DNA from: Desmodus rotundus
Lineage: Eukaryota > Chordata > Mammalia > Chiroptera > Phyllostomidae
Assembly (NCBI RefSeq): GCF_022682495.2
Contig: NC_071396.1
Span: 53,192,022-53,256,021 of the forward strand
Length of the DNA: 64,000 bases
Direction of reading: 5' to 3'
Below are positions 37,520 to 49,589 of the stretch, in pieces (the stretch's first letter is position 1; each line of letters begins with the position of its first letter). The notes under the pieces were generated by a model that worked only from the letters and a program-made list of their open reading frames with translations, searched no databases and was not told where the DNA came from. The position numbers were made by a program, and so were the translations under genes.

Positions 37520-37695
37520 GTCCAACAGGTGTTCACCATGACCTTGGACAAGTTAGTTTACCTGTCAGAGTTTCAGCTTCTTCATCAGTAAAGCAATAGT
37601 TGTAGGAATTAGAGTAATTAAAAAGCGTTAGAGTGCCTTGCACATAGGAGGCAGTCAACAAAAGTAAGCTGTTTATTTTTCTCTGTTGTTATTTA
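37520..37695 (+). repeat. MIR fragment
   Basis: 'catgaccttggacaagttag', 'tcagcttcttcatcagtaaa', 'gagtgccttgcacataggag' in MIR order. Confidence 0.75.
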
Positions 37696-37805
37696 AACCC
37701 AGAGGGCGGGGAGTTTCCTGTATGCCAGTGCCATTCTGTATTCAAGCGGAGGCTTGAGGAAGTCCTCACAGTCTACTCAGTGGGGGGCGAACGTCTGCTA
37801 CCTTT

Positions 37806-38040
37806 CAGAGCAGTGGCTCTTCGCGGGGGCAGTTGTGCCTCCCCAGGGCCACCTGGTGGTTTCTGAGACGTGTTTGATCGTCCAAACCCGGGGAGAGGGT
37901 TGTGACTGGCATCTAGTGGGCGTGGCCAGAGTTGCTGCTAAACATCCTACAGTGCACGGGACAGCCCCCAACCGTCCCCACACCGCAAAGAATTACCGCG
38001 TCCAAATATCAGCAGTGCCCAAGGTGAGAAACCCTGAATT
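37806..38040 (+). repeat. MER20 hAT-Charlie DNA transposon remnant
   Basis: 'cagagcagtggctcttcgcg', then 'actggcatctagtgggcgtg', 'ctgctaaacatcctacagtg', 'cgggacagcccccaaccgtc', ending 'ggtgagaaaccctgaa'. A good copy with both ends. Confidence 0.85.
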
Positions 38041-38164
38041 TGAAGTTCCTGGTGATTTACAGACTTGGACTAATTAATGGCCAAGCTCCAGAACTGTGTG
38101 ACTCAGGGAGAACTACAAGTGTCACCCAGCTGCCTCAGACAGCACATGATCTTTGAACTGGTGC

Positions 38165-38345
38165 ACCGCGCTGGCCGCGCCCCCAGCATCAGCATCACCC
38201 AGCAAGTTGTAAGAAGAGCAAATTCTTAGGCCCCGCCCCAGTCCTGCTGAATCAGAACCTCTGGGGGTGGCGTGCAGAAATCCAGGGTTTAACAAGCCTT
38301 CCTCCAGGCGATTCTAAGGCACTCAAGTTTGAGAAGCCTTAAGCT
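38165..38345 (+). repeat. MER5-type hAT-Charlie remnant
   Basis: 'cagcatcagcatcacccagc', 'ttcttaggccccgccccagt', 'ctgaatcagaacctctgggg', 'taacaagccttcctccaggc', ending 'caagtttgagaagcctta'. It lies about 75 bp before the CTCF-like site. Confidence 0.85.
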
Positions 38346-38418
38346 TGAAGCCTTAAACTTAAACCTACTGCTTAGCTGACAGTGTTTCCTAGTTACCAAC
38401 TCCTGCACATTCCATGTC

Positions 38419-38437
38419 TGAGCAGTAGGTGGCAGCA
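38419..38437 (+). promoter_or_regulatory. CTCF-like site, forward orientation
   Basis: TGAGCAGTAGGTGGCAGCA fits the 19-bp CTCF consensus at 18 of 19 positions; the only mismatch is the first C of the CC pair. It is outside any repeat I recognise and sits close to the midpoint between the FGF1 and ARHGAP26 first exons. Confidence 0.55.
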
Positions 38438-38990
38438 AATCCTATGACTTCACTGTAACAACTGATAAAAACTGAGTTTGATGCTTACTCCAAATCAACT
38501 GGGGACAAAATTGGGTGCTAGAGTGCTTTTGCCCTAGATCCCAGTTAATGCCAGCTTGCTAATTTCAGGAAAGTTAGGGGAAAAACATGGTTTGAAGTCA
38601 TTTAAGTTGCCTTCTCGTAGGGCTTCCCTACTATAGTCAGGGCTTCCAGGGTTTTGAAATTGTTCAGTTCTAATTTATGTTTCAAAGGCCTAGTCTCCAA
38701 CAGAGAGTTTACTGAGTAATTCAGGTTGGATTATTCTTCTAAAACACTTCCCACACTATAAAGTCCCCAAACCATGAGAATAAATCATTTCTGCTGTCCC
38801 TAGGCACCTTTGGGCCAAGCATTTGACCTGAACGGACCCTTGGCCCTTCGTCTATATGTGGATCAGATCTGGTGAATGATGACGTCTCAGGTTTCCTTGG
38901 ATCTTCTGTCAGGCAGATACAATGAAATTAGTTTTGCAAACGTTGTTAAGGGTAAAAAAGGTGTATTACAGGGCAGGTAATTTTCCATTT

Positions 38991-39009
38991 CAGCCACAAG
39001 GGGGCATGC
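38991..39009 (+). promoter_or_regulatory. CTCF-like site, forward orientation
   Basis: CAGCCACAAGGGGGCATGC fits the CTCF consensus at 16 of 19 positions with a strong AGGGGGCA core. It is 570 bp from the previous site, in the same orientation. Confidence 0.45.
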
Positions 39010-39167
39010 TCCATTACGCCATGGGCATCTGTGGTCCCTGTAAAGGCACTGAAGGGTGAGTCACCTGTTAGTAAAGGACGGTTGGGAAGGACTGTTACTT
39101 GTTTCCTGGTAAAAAGTGGCTGAGTGATGAGGCTTTGAGGTTGACCTCAGCCTTGGACTCTAGAGCA

Positions 39168-39372
39168 GGGTTTCTCAAAAGGTAACCTCATCCCCCAGCA
39201 GCAGCAGCTCATGGGAAGTTGTTAGAAAAGCAGATTCTTGGACCCATTCCAGACCAACTGAACCAGAACCTCTAGGGTGAGTCCCAGTGGTCCTTCGTTT
39301 AACAAGGATCATCTCCTGCCCCTGCCCCTCAGGTGATGGTGACACAGGCTCAAGCTTGAGAACCACCGCTCT
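39168..39372 (+). repeat. MER5-like hAT DNA transposon remnant
   Basis: 'agggtttctcaaaaggtaac', 'gaagttgttagaaaagcaga', 'aactgaaccagaacctctag', 'taacaaggatcatctcc', ending 'agcttgagaaccacc'. Both termini can be seen. Confidence 0.8.
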
Positions 39373-40789
39373 GTGGCCCAGAGCATCTTCCCTGTTATTG
39401 GCTGGGACGCAAAACCACATTGCTATCTGATCTCATCACACTTCTGCCAAGTGGTGAAACCTAAGAGCCCACGTTCTTGATGCCCAACATCTTATTCAGG
39501 TCATTCACCTGAGAACACCCGAGGACACTGAGGTCAGTCACTCTGCAGGAACCTGGGCCGTCCCTGAGCTCCGAGGGAGATAAAGGAGCACTCAGTCAGG
39601 TACGGCCCTCACGAGCCTCCAGTCTCCTGTGGAAGGTGGATTGCCACAGGGGGCCAAAGACCCCGGGGGCTGAATGCTGTGGTTCTGAGCGCAGGTGGAA
39701 GCACACAGACTGAGACATTCCCTTCCTGTCCTTGCTGTCTGCACCAGCCCCTGCCTTTCTCCCTCCTGCTCAGCTGCCCAGTCTAGGTTTGCCCTAGTTT
39801 TCTCTTCCTTTCCCCTAACGGCCCACATCTTTTGTCTTATCCCCTCCCCCACCATTCTGGTTTTGTTTTAAATCACAAACATCTAGAAATAGATCCAGCA
39901 AAAGTGGGGACCCCAGACGGCAAGGGGAAAAGAGGGAACTGAGTGGGAAAAGACAGATTTCTATTCCGGGGAAAAACTGAGAACACCCAACCACACTTGA
40001 ATAATTGTTGGTCCTGTCCCCAGCGCTGTGCAAGTCTGTGGAAGGGAGATGACTCTGGGCTGCAGGGTGGGGGGAAATTAGATGTGAGCTAAGGCTTGGC
40101 AGGTGAGGACCTTCAGGTGGGCAGAAGAGGGGGAGAGGCCATCCCAGCCCCACAGCAGGGACAGGGATGAGCTAGGGTATGAGGGGAGCATCGGGCGGCC
40201 TATTGGGGGTGTAATGGGGAGTCCTGGGAAGTGAGGTGGAATGGATCCCCAGATTGAGGAGGTGCCAGAGTTTGAGTTTGATGATGGAAGCAGTAGGGGG
40301 TACAGTAGGTTCTTGAGCAGAAAAGCACTGTGCACAAGAATATACCATACTGCTATTGTAAAGACATTGGCTATGGCAGGGGTTCACAAACTCAGACCCC
40401 TCCAGGACGAAACAGGCCAGGTACAGTCAGGCATGTGGAGTGGCTGCAGGGAGCTGGAGACCACGTGTCCACTTTAAAGTGTGCAGGCACCTCAGAAATT
40501 TGGACAGTTGTTGCCATGGGGAAACAAGCCCAGAACTGCCAGATCTCCCCGGTTTCCAAGAGAAGTCAGAACTCTGGCTTTCTTTTTCTTAACGGGAAGT
40601 TGCTTCATTTTTAAACATGGAAGCTAATGAAAAATTTTAAAATCTGGGCCTCTGCTTGGTCACTTCTGACCTGCATTTTTTATCTGACCTGGGCATTTGT
40701 ACCAAATTCTCCAAATACTGTCACTATTGTTTCTTCTTAGTTTGCTCCTCACTCTTTTCTATGAAGCCCATTTATTGTGAACAAAAATA

Positions 40790-40990
40790 GCTATAACATT
40801 CATTGAACATTAACACTGTACTGTTTCAAACACTTCACATGGGTTGTCCCATTTCATCCTCACACTCCCTGTATGGTCAGTGACTTCCCTGTTGTAGACA
40901 ACGCTGAGGCTCCAGATGACACAGTAAGTGGGAGAGCCAGGGCCCCACCCAGGTGGGCGGATTCCTGAGCCACACATTTGACCTGTATCT
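40790..40990 (-). repeat. MIR SINE
   Basis: Reverse-complement MIR: 'gaacattaacactgtactgt', 'catttcatcctcacactccc', 'acaacgctgaggctccagat', 'acagtaagtgggagagccag'. Confidence 0.75.
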
Positions 40991-41169
40991 TACATCCTTT
41001 CCTCTGTGGTTCAGTTACCACATTTCAGTCATGCTTTTCCCTCTTCCAAGCCTGAGTGATGTTCGTGAGACTGCGTTTACCTTCTTGTGTTAAAATATCA
41101 GATCTGCTTTTCTTGCTGCCCATGCCTTAGTACGTAAGGCATGGGAGTCTGTTCTGGTCGGTTTGACAG

Positions 41170-41330
41170 ACATGAGTGCCCGTGATGTGCCACGCACTGT
41201 GCTGGGCACCAGTGGTCCAGCTTCAGGAGACCGTTTTAATAGGGGATGCTGACAAAGAGAAGCGCACCATGTCAGTCTATTATGGGGTAGCATGTTGGGG
41301 TAAGGACATCTTTAGCATGCAGTGAGACAG
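41170..41330 (-). repeat. Probable L2 3' fragment
   Basis: 'gatgtgccacgcactgtgct', 'gggcaccagtggtccagctt' resembles the reverse-complement L2 terminus. A purine-rich unassigned stretch follows to about 41640. Confidence 0.4.
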
Positions 41331-41699
41331 TAGGGTGGAGTCTCGAGAATGTGGGAGCAGGGTCATGGGGGCTGAGTGTCAAAGAGCTCCAAGGAATGCC
41401 AAGATCCAAGAGGCCAACCACTGGAGGAACTGGAGGGTACAGGGGAGGTCAAGAGAGAGGTGACAAGGCATCCAGGGGAGTCAGGGGACAGCAGGGTTGA
41501 CTCTTCACAAGAGGGCAAATACACAGGGAAAGGAGCCAGTGCCCAAGGAGGCAGGGTTGAAAGGCTGAAGGGGGACCCCAAGGAGAGAGTAAAGGTCTGT
41601 TTGTAGAGCGAGTGGATGAGAGGCATCAGCGGAATGGCTGGAAGAGGGCAGTCCCTCAGCTCAGCCTGGCACATAGGAAGGCTGCTCTACCTCTGTCTG

Positions 41700-41885
41700 T
41701 AGGACCGTAGGTGGGCTGCTGTGCCTCTTTGACCCTCAGTTTTGACCCTTCTGGAAGGTGGAGTCTCTCGCTCATACAGTCTGGTGAGCATTGTGTAAGA
41801 TGCCTGGCCCAGGGCAATCACTCAGACCAGCTGAGGCACTACTATCATTGTAGGCATTTGGTAACTGTTTGTTGAATGAATGAAA
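41700..41885 (+). repeat. Probable MIR or L2 fragment
   Basis: 'ctttgaccctcagttttgac' early and 'ggtaactgtttgttgaatga' at the end are MIR/L2-like; subfamily is unclear. Confidence 0.4.
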
Positions 41886-42679
41886 GAGCAATGGTGTAAG
41901 AGACCCCAGTGATACCCACTGGAGGTGAGTGACCAGGGCAGGAGCTAAAGCTTGAGACTGGCCTGTGATTACATTTATCTTCTAAGGACTAGGAAATAAT
42001 GGTTACATTCATTTGAATGGGACTTCAGCTTTATCATAAACTCCAGACGAAGCCATCTGGTCACCTGAAAAGCAGCCTGCCCGACGGGCGAGTCTGATCA
42101 AAGATCCTGCACTTGAAATCAGCTGTCATTTAGTGCTGAGGCTGCGGGATTTTCCTCAGAGGGTTTGTCTGCACTCAGGCAAACATAGCATTCCTTTAGG
42201 TTACCTCACTCCTGCAGGTGCAGACAGCCCCGCCATGGAATGCTCTCTCCAGGGCAGCAGCAGCAACCTGGCACCTGGCATGGAGGAGCCCATCTGGTGA
42301 TACACAGCCATTCAGGATGCTTGCCAGCCATGCCGGCTTCCGGTGATTGGTGGATACAGCTGCTGACCTTGCTCCTAAATAAAATGGAGCAGGACAGTCT
42401 CCTGGCCAGGTGGGAAGCTCCAGATGACCTTGGGGATTCCCACTGGACCCAGAAAAAGAGAGAAAAGCTTTGTAAAATTATTGCATTCATGCTTTCCATG
42501 TCGGTAGTCACTTTTGTTTAAGGATCTCAACTGCTGGGGTGCGTGTGAGGTTTTCTCCACGGTTTCTGGTCCAGCGGTGGTGGGCCTTGACTTTCAGGCA
42601 GTGATGCAGTCCCCTGGCAGAAGGGACCTGGCAAGGAATGCATGGGTAATTTATTTTATTTGAATGATATAATATCTAC

Positions 42680-42975
42680 AGCATTGAGTCCCAAGCTTAG
42701 CTGTGTGCTGGGTTCCTCAGTGGAGTAGGACCCACTCAGGGCTGCAAGTTCTCAATCAGTAGGTGAGTGGCCAGACCCAGATACCTGCATGGTTAAACAG
42801 CTCCTTAGGCCTGTATCCAATCACCTGGGGCACTCACTTAAAAATGTAGGTTTTTCAGCCCCACCCCAGACTCACTACAAAGACAACCCTGGGGTGTGAC
42901 CCACTTCATTTTTAACAGGTGACTTAACCACAGAGATTCCTGAACACGCTCATGTTTGAGAACGGTTGCACAAGA
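42680..42975 (+). repeat. Two adjacent MER5-like DNA transposon remnants
   Basis: A first worn unit (about 42680-42820) is followed by a better one with 'ccaatcacctggggcactca', 'ttcagccccaccccagactc', 'catttttaacaggtgactta' and 'atgtttgagaacggttg'. Confidence 0.55.
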
Positions 42976-43270
42976 GATTCTGATGCACCAGGACACGGGA
43001 AAAGCCTTCCCTCAGCAACTGAGCAAGGGGGTGGCCCCCAGAACACAAAGAAACAAAGAAAGTGGAAAAGTGATGTAATCCGAGGCCTCGGTGAGGGTGA
43101 GGCCAGTGAATGTGATGGAAAAACACCAGGGCTGCTTGCCTTGACTGGGACAAAGCTTTGGAGGGTGCAGGGGGGGGGGTGGCTGTGTGAGAACCTGACA
43201 ACTGTTGACACTACACAGCTCTTGGTGAAGGGGACTAGTGGTCATTACCAGCCTCCTCCCTGAGGAGGAG

Positions 43271-43297
43271 CTGCTGCTGCTGCTGCTGCCGCTGCCG
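43271..43297 (+). repeat. Short CTG trinucleotide run
   Basis: Six CTG units followed by CCG/CTG/CCG. It is short and not in a recognised exon. Confidence 0.9.
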
Positions 43298-44239
43298 TCA
43301 AACGTATGTGGCCCCTCAGTCACCCTGGCATGGGAAACCTGGACCACGGAGGTCGGACACCCACCCTGGCCTCAGCCTGCAGGGCTGGACCTCGAGGGAG
43401 CAGAGGGGCTCAGCACACGCACCTGTGTGGCATTTCAGGACAGGCTCTTCTGACAGCCCCACGGAGCCTCTGCCCCCTGCATCCTGTGTCCCCTCTCCCA
43501 GGGGACAGCATGAGAGGTGTGAGTCCCTGGGGAGCCAGTGCAGAGCTAATTCTCTAGGAACCCAGCCGGCCAGACAATGGCCACCCTGTTCCTGTGTTCG
43601 CTGGCACCCAGGCAGGCAGGTAACCCAGAAACTGCCCCTGTGCCCTTTGGGGGCAGGCACATTAAATGCTCTCCTTTCAACTTTGGCCTCACATGTCACA
43701 GGCTGAGAAGATGCAGTTCCTCTCTAAAGCACAGTTTTTCCACACTCTTTGACCATGAAGCCTTCAAGAGGGCCTTTTCTCTTTCTCTGCTGCAGCTGAT
43801 GGTCCTGGGAGACTTTATAAATCTTTAGAAGAATTCTCCCACAAACTCCTGGGAGAAGGGGAACCCATATCCACCTGGGGATATGGTCCGGGAACACTCA
43901 AAGTGTCCCACTCTATCCCCAAGACAACCAGAGATCAAACAGTCATCCCAAAAGGTCAGAAACTGGAGACATTTAAAATATTTGTTTTTGAACTCTTCAT
44001 TGTACTCAATAGCATTGCAAAAATTAAGGCAGCTTTCCAAAATGCACACAATATATCTCAGAGGAATAGAAGCAAAGAGAAAATAAAGGAGAGAAAACCA
44101 GACCAAAGTTTTTGCATAAATTTCCTGGGGTACTTATTAAAGACAGCACGGACTTGGTTCTGAGCTTTTCAGCAAGAAGTGATCCATCCTAAAGGTAACC
44201 CAACTACCCTCAGTTCCGTCAGCCTTTCCTTTATTAAAG

Positions 44240-44850
44240 TCTCCCATTTATTGAGCATTTGCTATGTGCCAGGCATTATCATAGGCAACGAGGAGAGTGA
44301 CGTGTGAACAAAACGAAGCCCCTGTCCTCAGGGAGCTTACTTTGCAGTTGAGGGAGGTAAACAGCCTACAAGTAAACAGTGAAAGATAGGATGAAACTAT
44401 GTCAGGGGATGCTAAGTGTTTACAGAAAAACAAACCAGTGTGCAGGGGTCTACCTCTTTTAGAAAGACTGTCAGGGAGGGCCTCTCAGGGAGCAATGCTT
44501 GCGCAGCCACCTGAAAAGTGAGGAAGTTGGCCCCGTGGATGGGAGGGTGGCACTGTAGGCACAGAGGGCAGCGTGTGCAAAGGCCACAAAGCCAGAGGGC
44601 ACTGGATGCATCTGAGAAACTCCTGAGAGTTCAGTGGGCCTGGAGCTCAGAGAGGGGAAGTGGAGAGAGGAGTGGCTGTCTGCGGGGGTTGTGCAACGTG
44701 GCAGCCCTGGGTGGAGCCGAGGTCAGGAGGAGAACAGGACTTTACAAAGCAGGAGGACTTGGACTTTTCCTCCGAGTGAAATGGGCAGCTCGTGAGAGCG
44801 CAAGGCAGAGAGGAGATCTGGTTTCCAGAGATCACTCTAACTGCTCCCCG
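44240..44850 (-). repeat. L2 LINE 3' end, long fragment
   Basis: Reverse-complement L2: 'cccatttattgagcatttgc', 'tatgtgccaggcattatcat', 'tcctcagggagcttactttg', 'gtcagggagggcctctcagg', 'gcgtgtgcaaaggccacaaa'. The open frames here are repeat shadows. Confidence 0.85.
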
Positions 44851-44864
44851 GGAAAGAGGGTGTT

Positions 44865-45275
44865 TGTTGGTTTGCTAGGGCACCACACTGAACACCACAG
44901 ATGGGTGGCTGACACAGAAACCTGTACTGTAACGGTTCTGGAGGCTACACGTCTGCGATCTGGATGTTGGCAGGTTTGGTTTCTCCCGAGGCCTCTCTCC
45001 TTGGCTCGCCGAGGGCCGTCTTCGCCGTGTGTCCTTGCAGGGTCTCTCTGCTGTGCCTGCTGGTGTATCCCTGGTGTCTCTCGGTGTGCCCAAGTTTCCT
45101 CCCTGGGTAAGGACACCAGTCAGGCTGGATCAGGGCACACCCTAATGGCCTCGCTTTAGTTCCATCACCTCTTACAGGGCTCTTTCTCCAAATACAGCCA
45201 CATTCTGAGGGCCTGGGGGTTAGAGCTTCAACACACGAATTTGGAGGAAATGATTCAGCCCATGAGGGGGCAGAC
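44865..45275 (+). repeat. Old interspersed repeat, probably an ERV-L-type LTR
   Basis: The same family as 12695-13105: 'taacggttctggaggctaca', 'ggtaaggacaccagtcaggc', 'agggcacaccctaatggcct', 'acagccacattctgagggcc', ending 'aatgattcagcccatgag'. Confidence 0.65.
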
Positions 45276-45659
45276 CAGTGAGGGGGCTAGCAGGAGTTGA
45301 TGGTGGCTTGGAGCAGAGTGATAGATGTGAACATGTGAGAGGTTGTCAGGTTCTACAAACATCTTCACTGCAGAATGGGGTTCACTGATGGATTGGATGG
45401 GGGTGTGAAGAAAGAAAAGAGTCAAGGGGTCTCCGATTTTTTTTTTTTTCCAGGAGAAACTAGAACCAGCGGCTGGTGTTCATTGCGATGGGAAAACTAT
45501 GGGAGGAGTGGAGCTGGGGGCTGAGATCAAGGAGTTCCGTTTGGGACCTGTTAAGTTTGAGGTGCCTGTTAGGCATCCAGGTGGAAATGCCAGGTGGCCA
45601 GTAGGATATAGCAGCCTGGGGTTTAGGGGACAGGTCCGGGTTTATTGACATAATTATTC

Positions 45660-46680
45660 TTTCTCTTTTTATAGTAGCTTTATTGAGATAATATTCACAA
45701 ACAATAAAACTCACCCTTTTAAAGTGTACAGTTTGGGGATTTTAGTTTAGTCATGTGATTGTGCAACCATCGCCACCAATTTCAGAACATCTTCATCACC
45801 CCAGACAGAAACCCCACACGCATTAGTGATCTCTCCCCGTCTCTTTCTCCTCTCAAGCCCTCAGCAACCCCTGATCTTTCTCTCTCGTAGACTTACCTGT
45901 TCTGAGTATTTCATAAAAATGGGGTCATACAACATGTGGCTTTTTGTGTCTGTCTTCTTTCATTGAGCATAATGTTTTTAGGGTCTATCCGTAAGTATCA
46001 ATACCCCGGTCCTTTTTTAAGGCCAAATAATATCCCATCGCATGGATAGGCCATATTTCGTTTATGTACTCATTAGTTGATAGATGTGTGGGTTGTTACT
46101 GCTCTCTGGCTATTGTGAATAGTGCTGCTGTGAACATTCACGTACAGACTTTGTGGGAACACACATTTTCAGTTCCTTTGAGTATGTACTTTGGAGTCAA
46201 ATGCTAGGCCGTTGGGTAACTCTATGCTTAGTATTTGAGGAACCTCAAAACTGCTTTCTCAAGCAGTTTTACATTCCCCCCAGCAATGTATGAGGATTCC
46301 AATTTTTCCAGATACTCGGTAACCCTGATTATTGTCTGTTTGTTACAGCCATATTCCATGGTGTGAAGTGGTATCTTACTGGGGTTCTGATTTGCATTTC
46401 CTGGAAAGCTAACAATAATGAGCACTTTTCATGTTGTGCTTATTGCTCATTTGTATATCATTTTTAGAAATACGTCTGTTCAAATGTTTGCCTATTGTTA
46501 ATTGGGTTGGTTGTTTTTATTGCTGAGTTCTAAGAGCCCTTTATACGTATTCTGGGTACAAGTCCCTATCTGACACGTGATTCACAGGTACTTTTCTGTA
46601 TTCTGTGGGCTGCCTTTTCCTTTCCTGATGATATTCTTTGAAGAACCAAAGTTTTTAATTTTGATGGGCTGACATATATT
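45660..46680 (-). repeat. Old L1 3' end, about 1 kb
   Basis: The longest clear L1M copy here: 'aataaaactcacccttttaa', 'aagtgtacagtttggggatt', 'gtgctgctgtgaacattcac', 'acattccccccagcaatgta', 'tgtgaagtggtatcttactg', 'ttctgatttgcatttcctgg', 'gagccctttatacgtattct'. It is reverse-complemented and has a short T-run upstream at about 45438. Confidence 0.9.
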
Positions 46681-47189
46681 TGAGAGCCATCAGCATATAG
46701 ATGTTATTTTAAGCCACCAGACTCCAGTAGCTCCACTAGGAAGTTAGTTTAGTAAGGAATGGAAGTGTCCAAGGACTGAACCCAAGGTTGCCCATCATTC
46801 GTAGGTCCAAGACATGAGAAAATACCGGCAAAAAAGGCTAATAAGGAATCCATTGCCATTTGCCCTCTCCTCCCAGGTTTGGAGTGTTCATCCCTTTCTG
46901 GGGTGGCAACAAAAATTCAAAATTTTTGTTTGTTTTTTAGGCAGCACAGTTCTGGTCCTCTGTGCCGATTCTTTTCAAGGCCATGCAGACACCAGGGTGC
47001 TTTCCCATTCCAATGAGTTCTTTTTCTCCCAGGCCCCTAATTAGGCAGAGACCTGCTGGCCTCTGTCCATAAATCTCTATTCACATCTCAGACCACTTTT
47101 TTCTTTCACCCAAAGTGTTCGCCCACGTGTATCACTCGCAGCCCCGCCCCCTGTGCAGGTTTCCTCTCTCCATCTCGTCAAGTTAAGAG

Positions 47190-48860
47190 CGCCCTGAATG
47201 TGGCTGCAGTGCAGCCACCATCCATTATAGCCTTGCTTCCAGCAACCAGGCCAACCTATCTACAAACCAAGCTAGGGCTTCTTCTTCCCTCAGCTGGTGT
47301 CGAGGACACCTTACATGGCATAGGTGCAAGCTGGGGGAGGGACATTTGTGCAACTGTGATCGCTAACCCGAGAGTCTGGATTGTCCCTCCCCGCAGCTTG
47401 ATCCCAGATACACCATTTCCTTCTCACAGGGTCCTGCTGCTGGGCCCGCCTGACTCTGTGACATGGTAGATCCGACGGAACCCAGCTCATAAGAGGCAGT
47501 TGCAGACACGTGATCACTCTGTACCCAGCGGTCAAACATTCTGTCTCTACTAGGGCCCAGGAACACATCAAGAGTTGTTTCTCTAAAGTGTATGCTTCTC
47601 TGCTGGCCATTTGTGGCCTTGATCTAGAATCCCAGGACTGCATCATGATTCTCCCACTGGGTGTTTCCCCAGCTTGTCTTTTACTTTAGAGGGGACATTC
47701 TGGTATGACTCTGACCATTAGACCCCCAAAACTTCACAGTGGCTGTGACTGGTCCCTGAATCTTCAAAGCATTTGTGTCCCACCCTGTAAGGCGCGCTTG
47801 TCTTACCAAGGCTTTTGGTGTCTGGCCACCTCTCACTCATCCTGTCTGATCAGTCTGATTCCATCAATGTAAAAGGTCAGGGTAATGTTTTGGGGGATGT
47901 CCAGGTGGTCCAGATCTCTTTGGGCTCTATTATGACAGACGGCGAGAGTGTTAAAAGGGCATGGAAGCAAACCTGTAAATAAGTGCTGTCAGTTTTGTAA
48001 TCATGTGAAATGTTTCTGATCTTTTCAATTAAACACAGACAATATGTTTACTGAGTAACGAGCCACGTGCCGTCTACCTTGGGCCTTATTCATCTCCAAT
48101 AGCAAAACACCACACCCAGCACAGCAGCTGCATCAGGACTACAGTAGGCTGAGTTGCAGTCATCTACAGTCATTCTCCAGCCCCAGCTGGTCTCAGCAGG
48201 GGTCTGACTGGCAAGTGAACTGAGGATACAGTAGGACCCCTGCCTCTGCATCATCTACACTTTTAATAGTGACACTAATCTTCTCCATCCGTCCAGGATG
48301 CAATGCTTTTCATTTATAATCCTGGCCATGAGGGAGTGGGCAGGTTCAGAGGTTTCCATTTGACCTTGTCCACTATCATAGCTCTTACACCAAAGGCCAA
48401 GGCCTTTTCTCTTAGGATGGCTCCTTTCTCATACGGATGCACCTACTGCTTCAGGTAACAGGTTCTGGATCTGAAAATTGACCTCATCCAGGAACTGAGT
48501 GGGGACCATGACTTTGTATTGGGATAATTGCCTTCAATCTCTTGCTCCTCTATTCTTGCTTTTCCTTTCCTTTTCTTTCTTTCTTTTTTTTAAATTATAG
48601 ACATCATATATCACCTTGTTATCTGTCCTTCCTTTTTGCCCGTAGGAATGCTATGCTTTATCAAAAACTCAACTCCCTGTAGGTCAGTCTCCCTTAGCTG
48701 CTCCTCCAAACTTGCCAGTTGTTATAGTAAAAGCCGCCAGAACTGGCTTCTGGTGACCGACACCCCACCTCTGTTACTTGAGAATGGGGATATTAACAAG
48801 CCCAGCTCTGTGACGACCTGTCTGGCTTACAGAGGAGAGCCTGCACTGAACTTCTAGTGA
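47190..48860 (-). mobile_element. Decayed ERV-L-type endogenous retrovirus, pol remnant (RT to RNase H)
   Basis: Read on the minus strand, several broken frames resemble class III (ERV-L) pol. A reverse-transcriptase active-site region lies at about 47846-47875, where the usual Tyr-x-Asp-Asp reads Tyr-Ile-Asp-Gly, losing one catalytic aspartate. Downstream at 47646-47311 is an RNase H-like stretch with the family's Trp-Ala-Leu-Val-Glu-Thr-Glu block. Stops and frameshifts interrupt it throughout, so it is an inert fossil. The order RT then RNase H shows minus orientation. Gag and integrase are not confidently recognised, and the flanking LTRs of this copy are not identified. Confidence 0.7.
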
Positions 48861-49097
48861 CACTAAGTTAATCAGGTCCCGATGGCCTTAGTTAATGGTG
48901 TGTCTTCTAGGCCATCTCAGGGAGCGGGATCCTAAGGTCCCCTGGCCTCATATAATGTATCTATACCAGTTTCTCACTACCTTCACCTTCTTTATTGTTC
49001 CCTCTACTTACTGTCTTTCAGAGCAAAGTAGGCATTTCCACTTTGTTCACTGTGGGCTGTCACTCTCTGCAGGCTGCCAAGAGTGATTGGATTGTTG

Positions 49098-49585
49098 TCT
49101 ATTGCTGTGGATGAAATTCCCCCCAAAACCTGGTGGCTTACAAGAACGTACATTAACTCACAGTTTCTGTGGGTCAGGTCAGAAGTGGCTTAGGTGAGGG
49201 ACTCTCCTGGGGCTGCAGCCCAAGACTCACTTGGCTGGCAGCTGGTGATGTGGGACCTCCCTTCTCCTCCACATGGCCTGTCATCCTCTAGGACCCCTAT
49301 TCTTCATGTGGCTTCTCCAGTAAGACAGTCTGGGCTTCTTTACATGGTGGCTGGGCTCCGTGAAAAACAGGGGGGGAGAGAGAGCATGCCAGACAGAGAG
49401 AATCTATGACTTGAGCCAGTGTAGTCACAGAAGTGACATCCCATCACATCTGCCATTTTCTACGTGATAGAAGTGAGTCCATAGTCCAACCCACACTCAG
49501 GAGGAAGGGATTACGCAAGGGCATGAATACCAGAAGGGAGGGGTTACTGGGGGACATTTGGGAGGCTGCCTACCATAGCTACCTT
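49098..49585 (+). mobile_element. ERV-L-type LTR (MLT2-like), plus strand
   Basis: It starts 'tgttgtctattgctgtggat', with 'ctcacagtttctgtgggtca', 'cacagaagtgacatcccatc' and 'ctgccattttctacgtgata' later, ending 'ggaggctgcctaccat'. These blocks and their order match MLT2-like LTRs. Its orientation is opposite to the neighbouring pol remnant, so it is more likely a separate solo LTR insertion than that provirus's own end. Confidence 0.6.
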
Positions 49586-49589
49586 AACA

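Noticed and set aside
43271..43297. CTG repeat considered as an expandable coding repeat
   Set aside because: Only six pure units, not in any recognised exon.
47311..47646. RNase H-like open frame considered as a live gene
   Set aside because: It is part of a fossil pol full of stops and shifts with a damaged catalytic site upstream.
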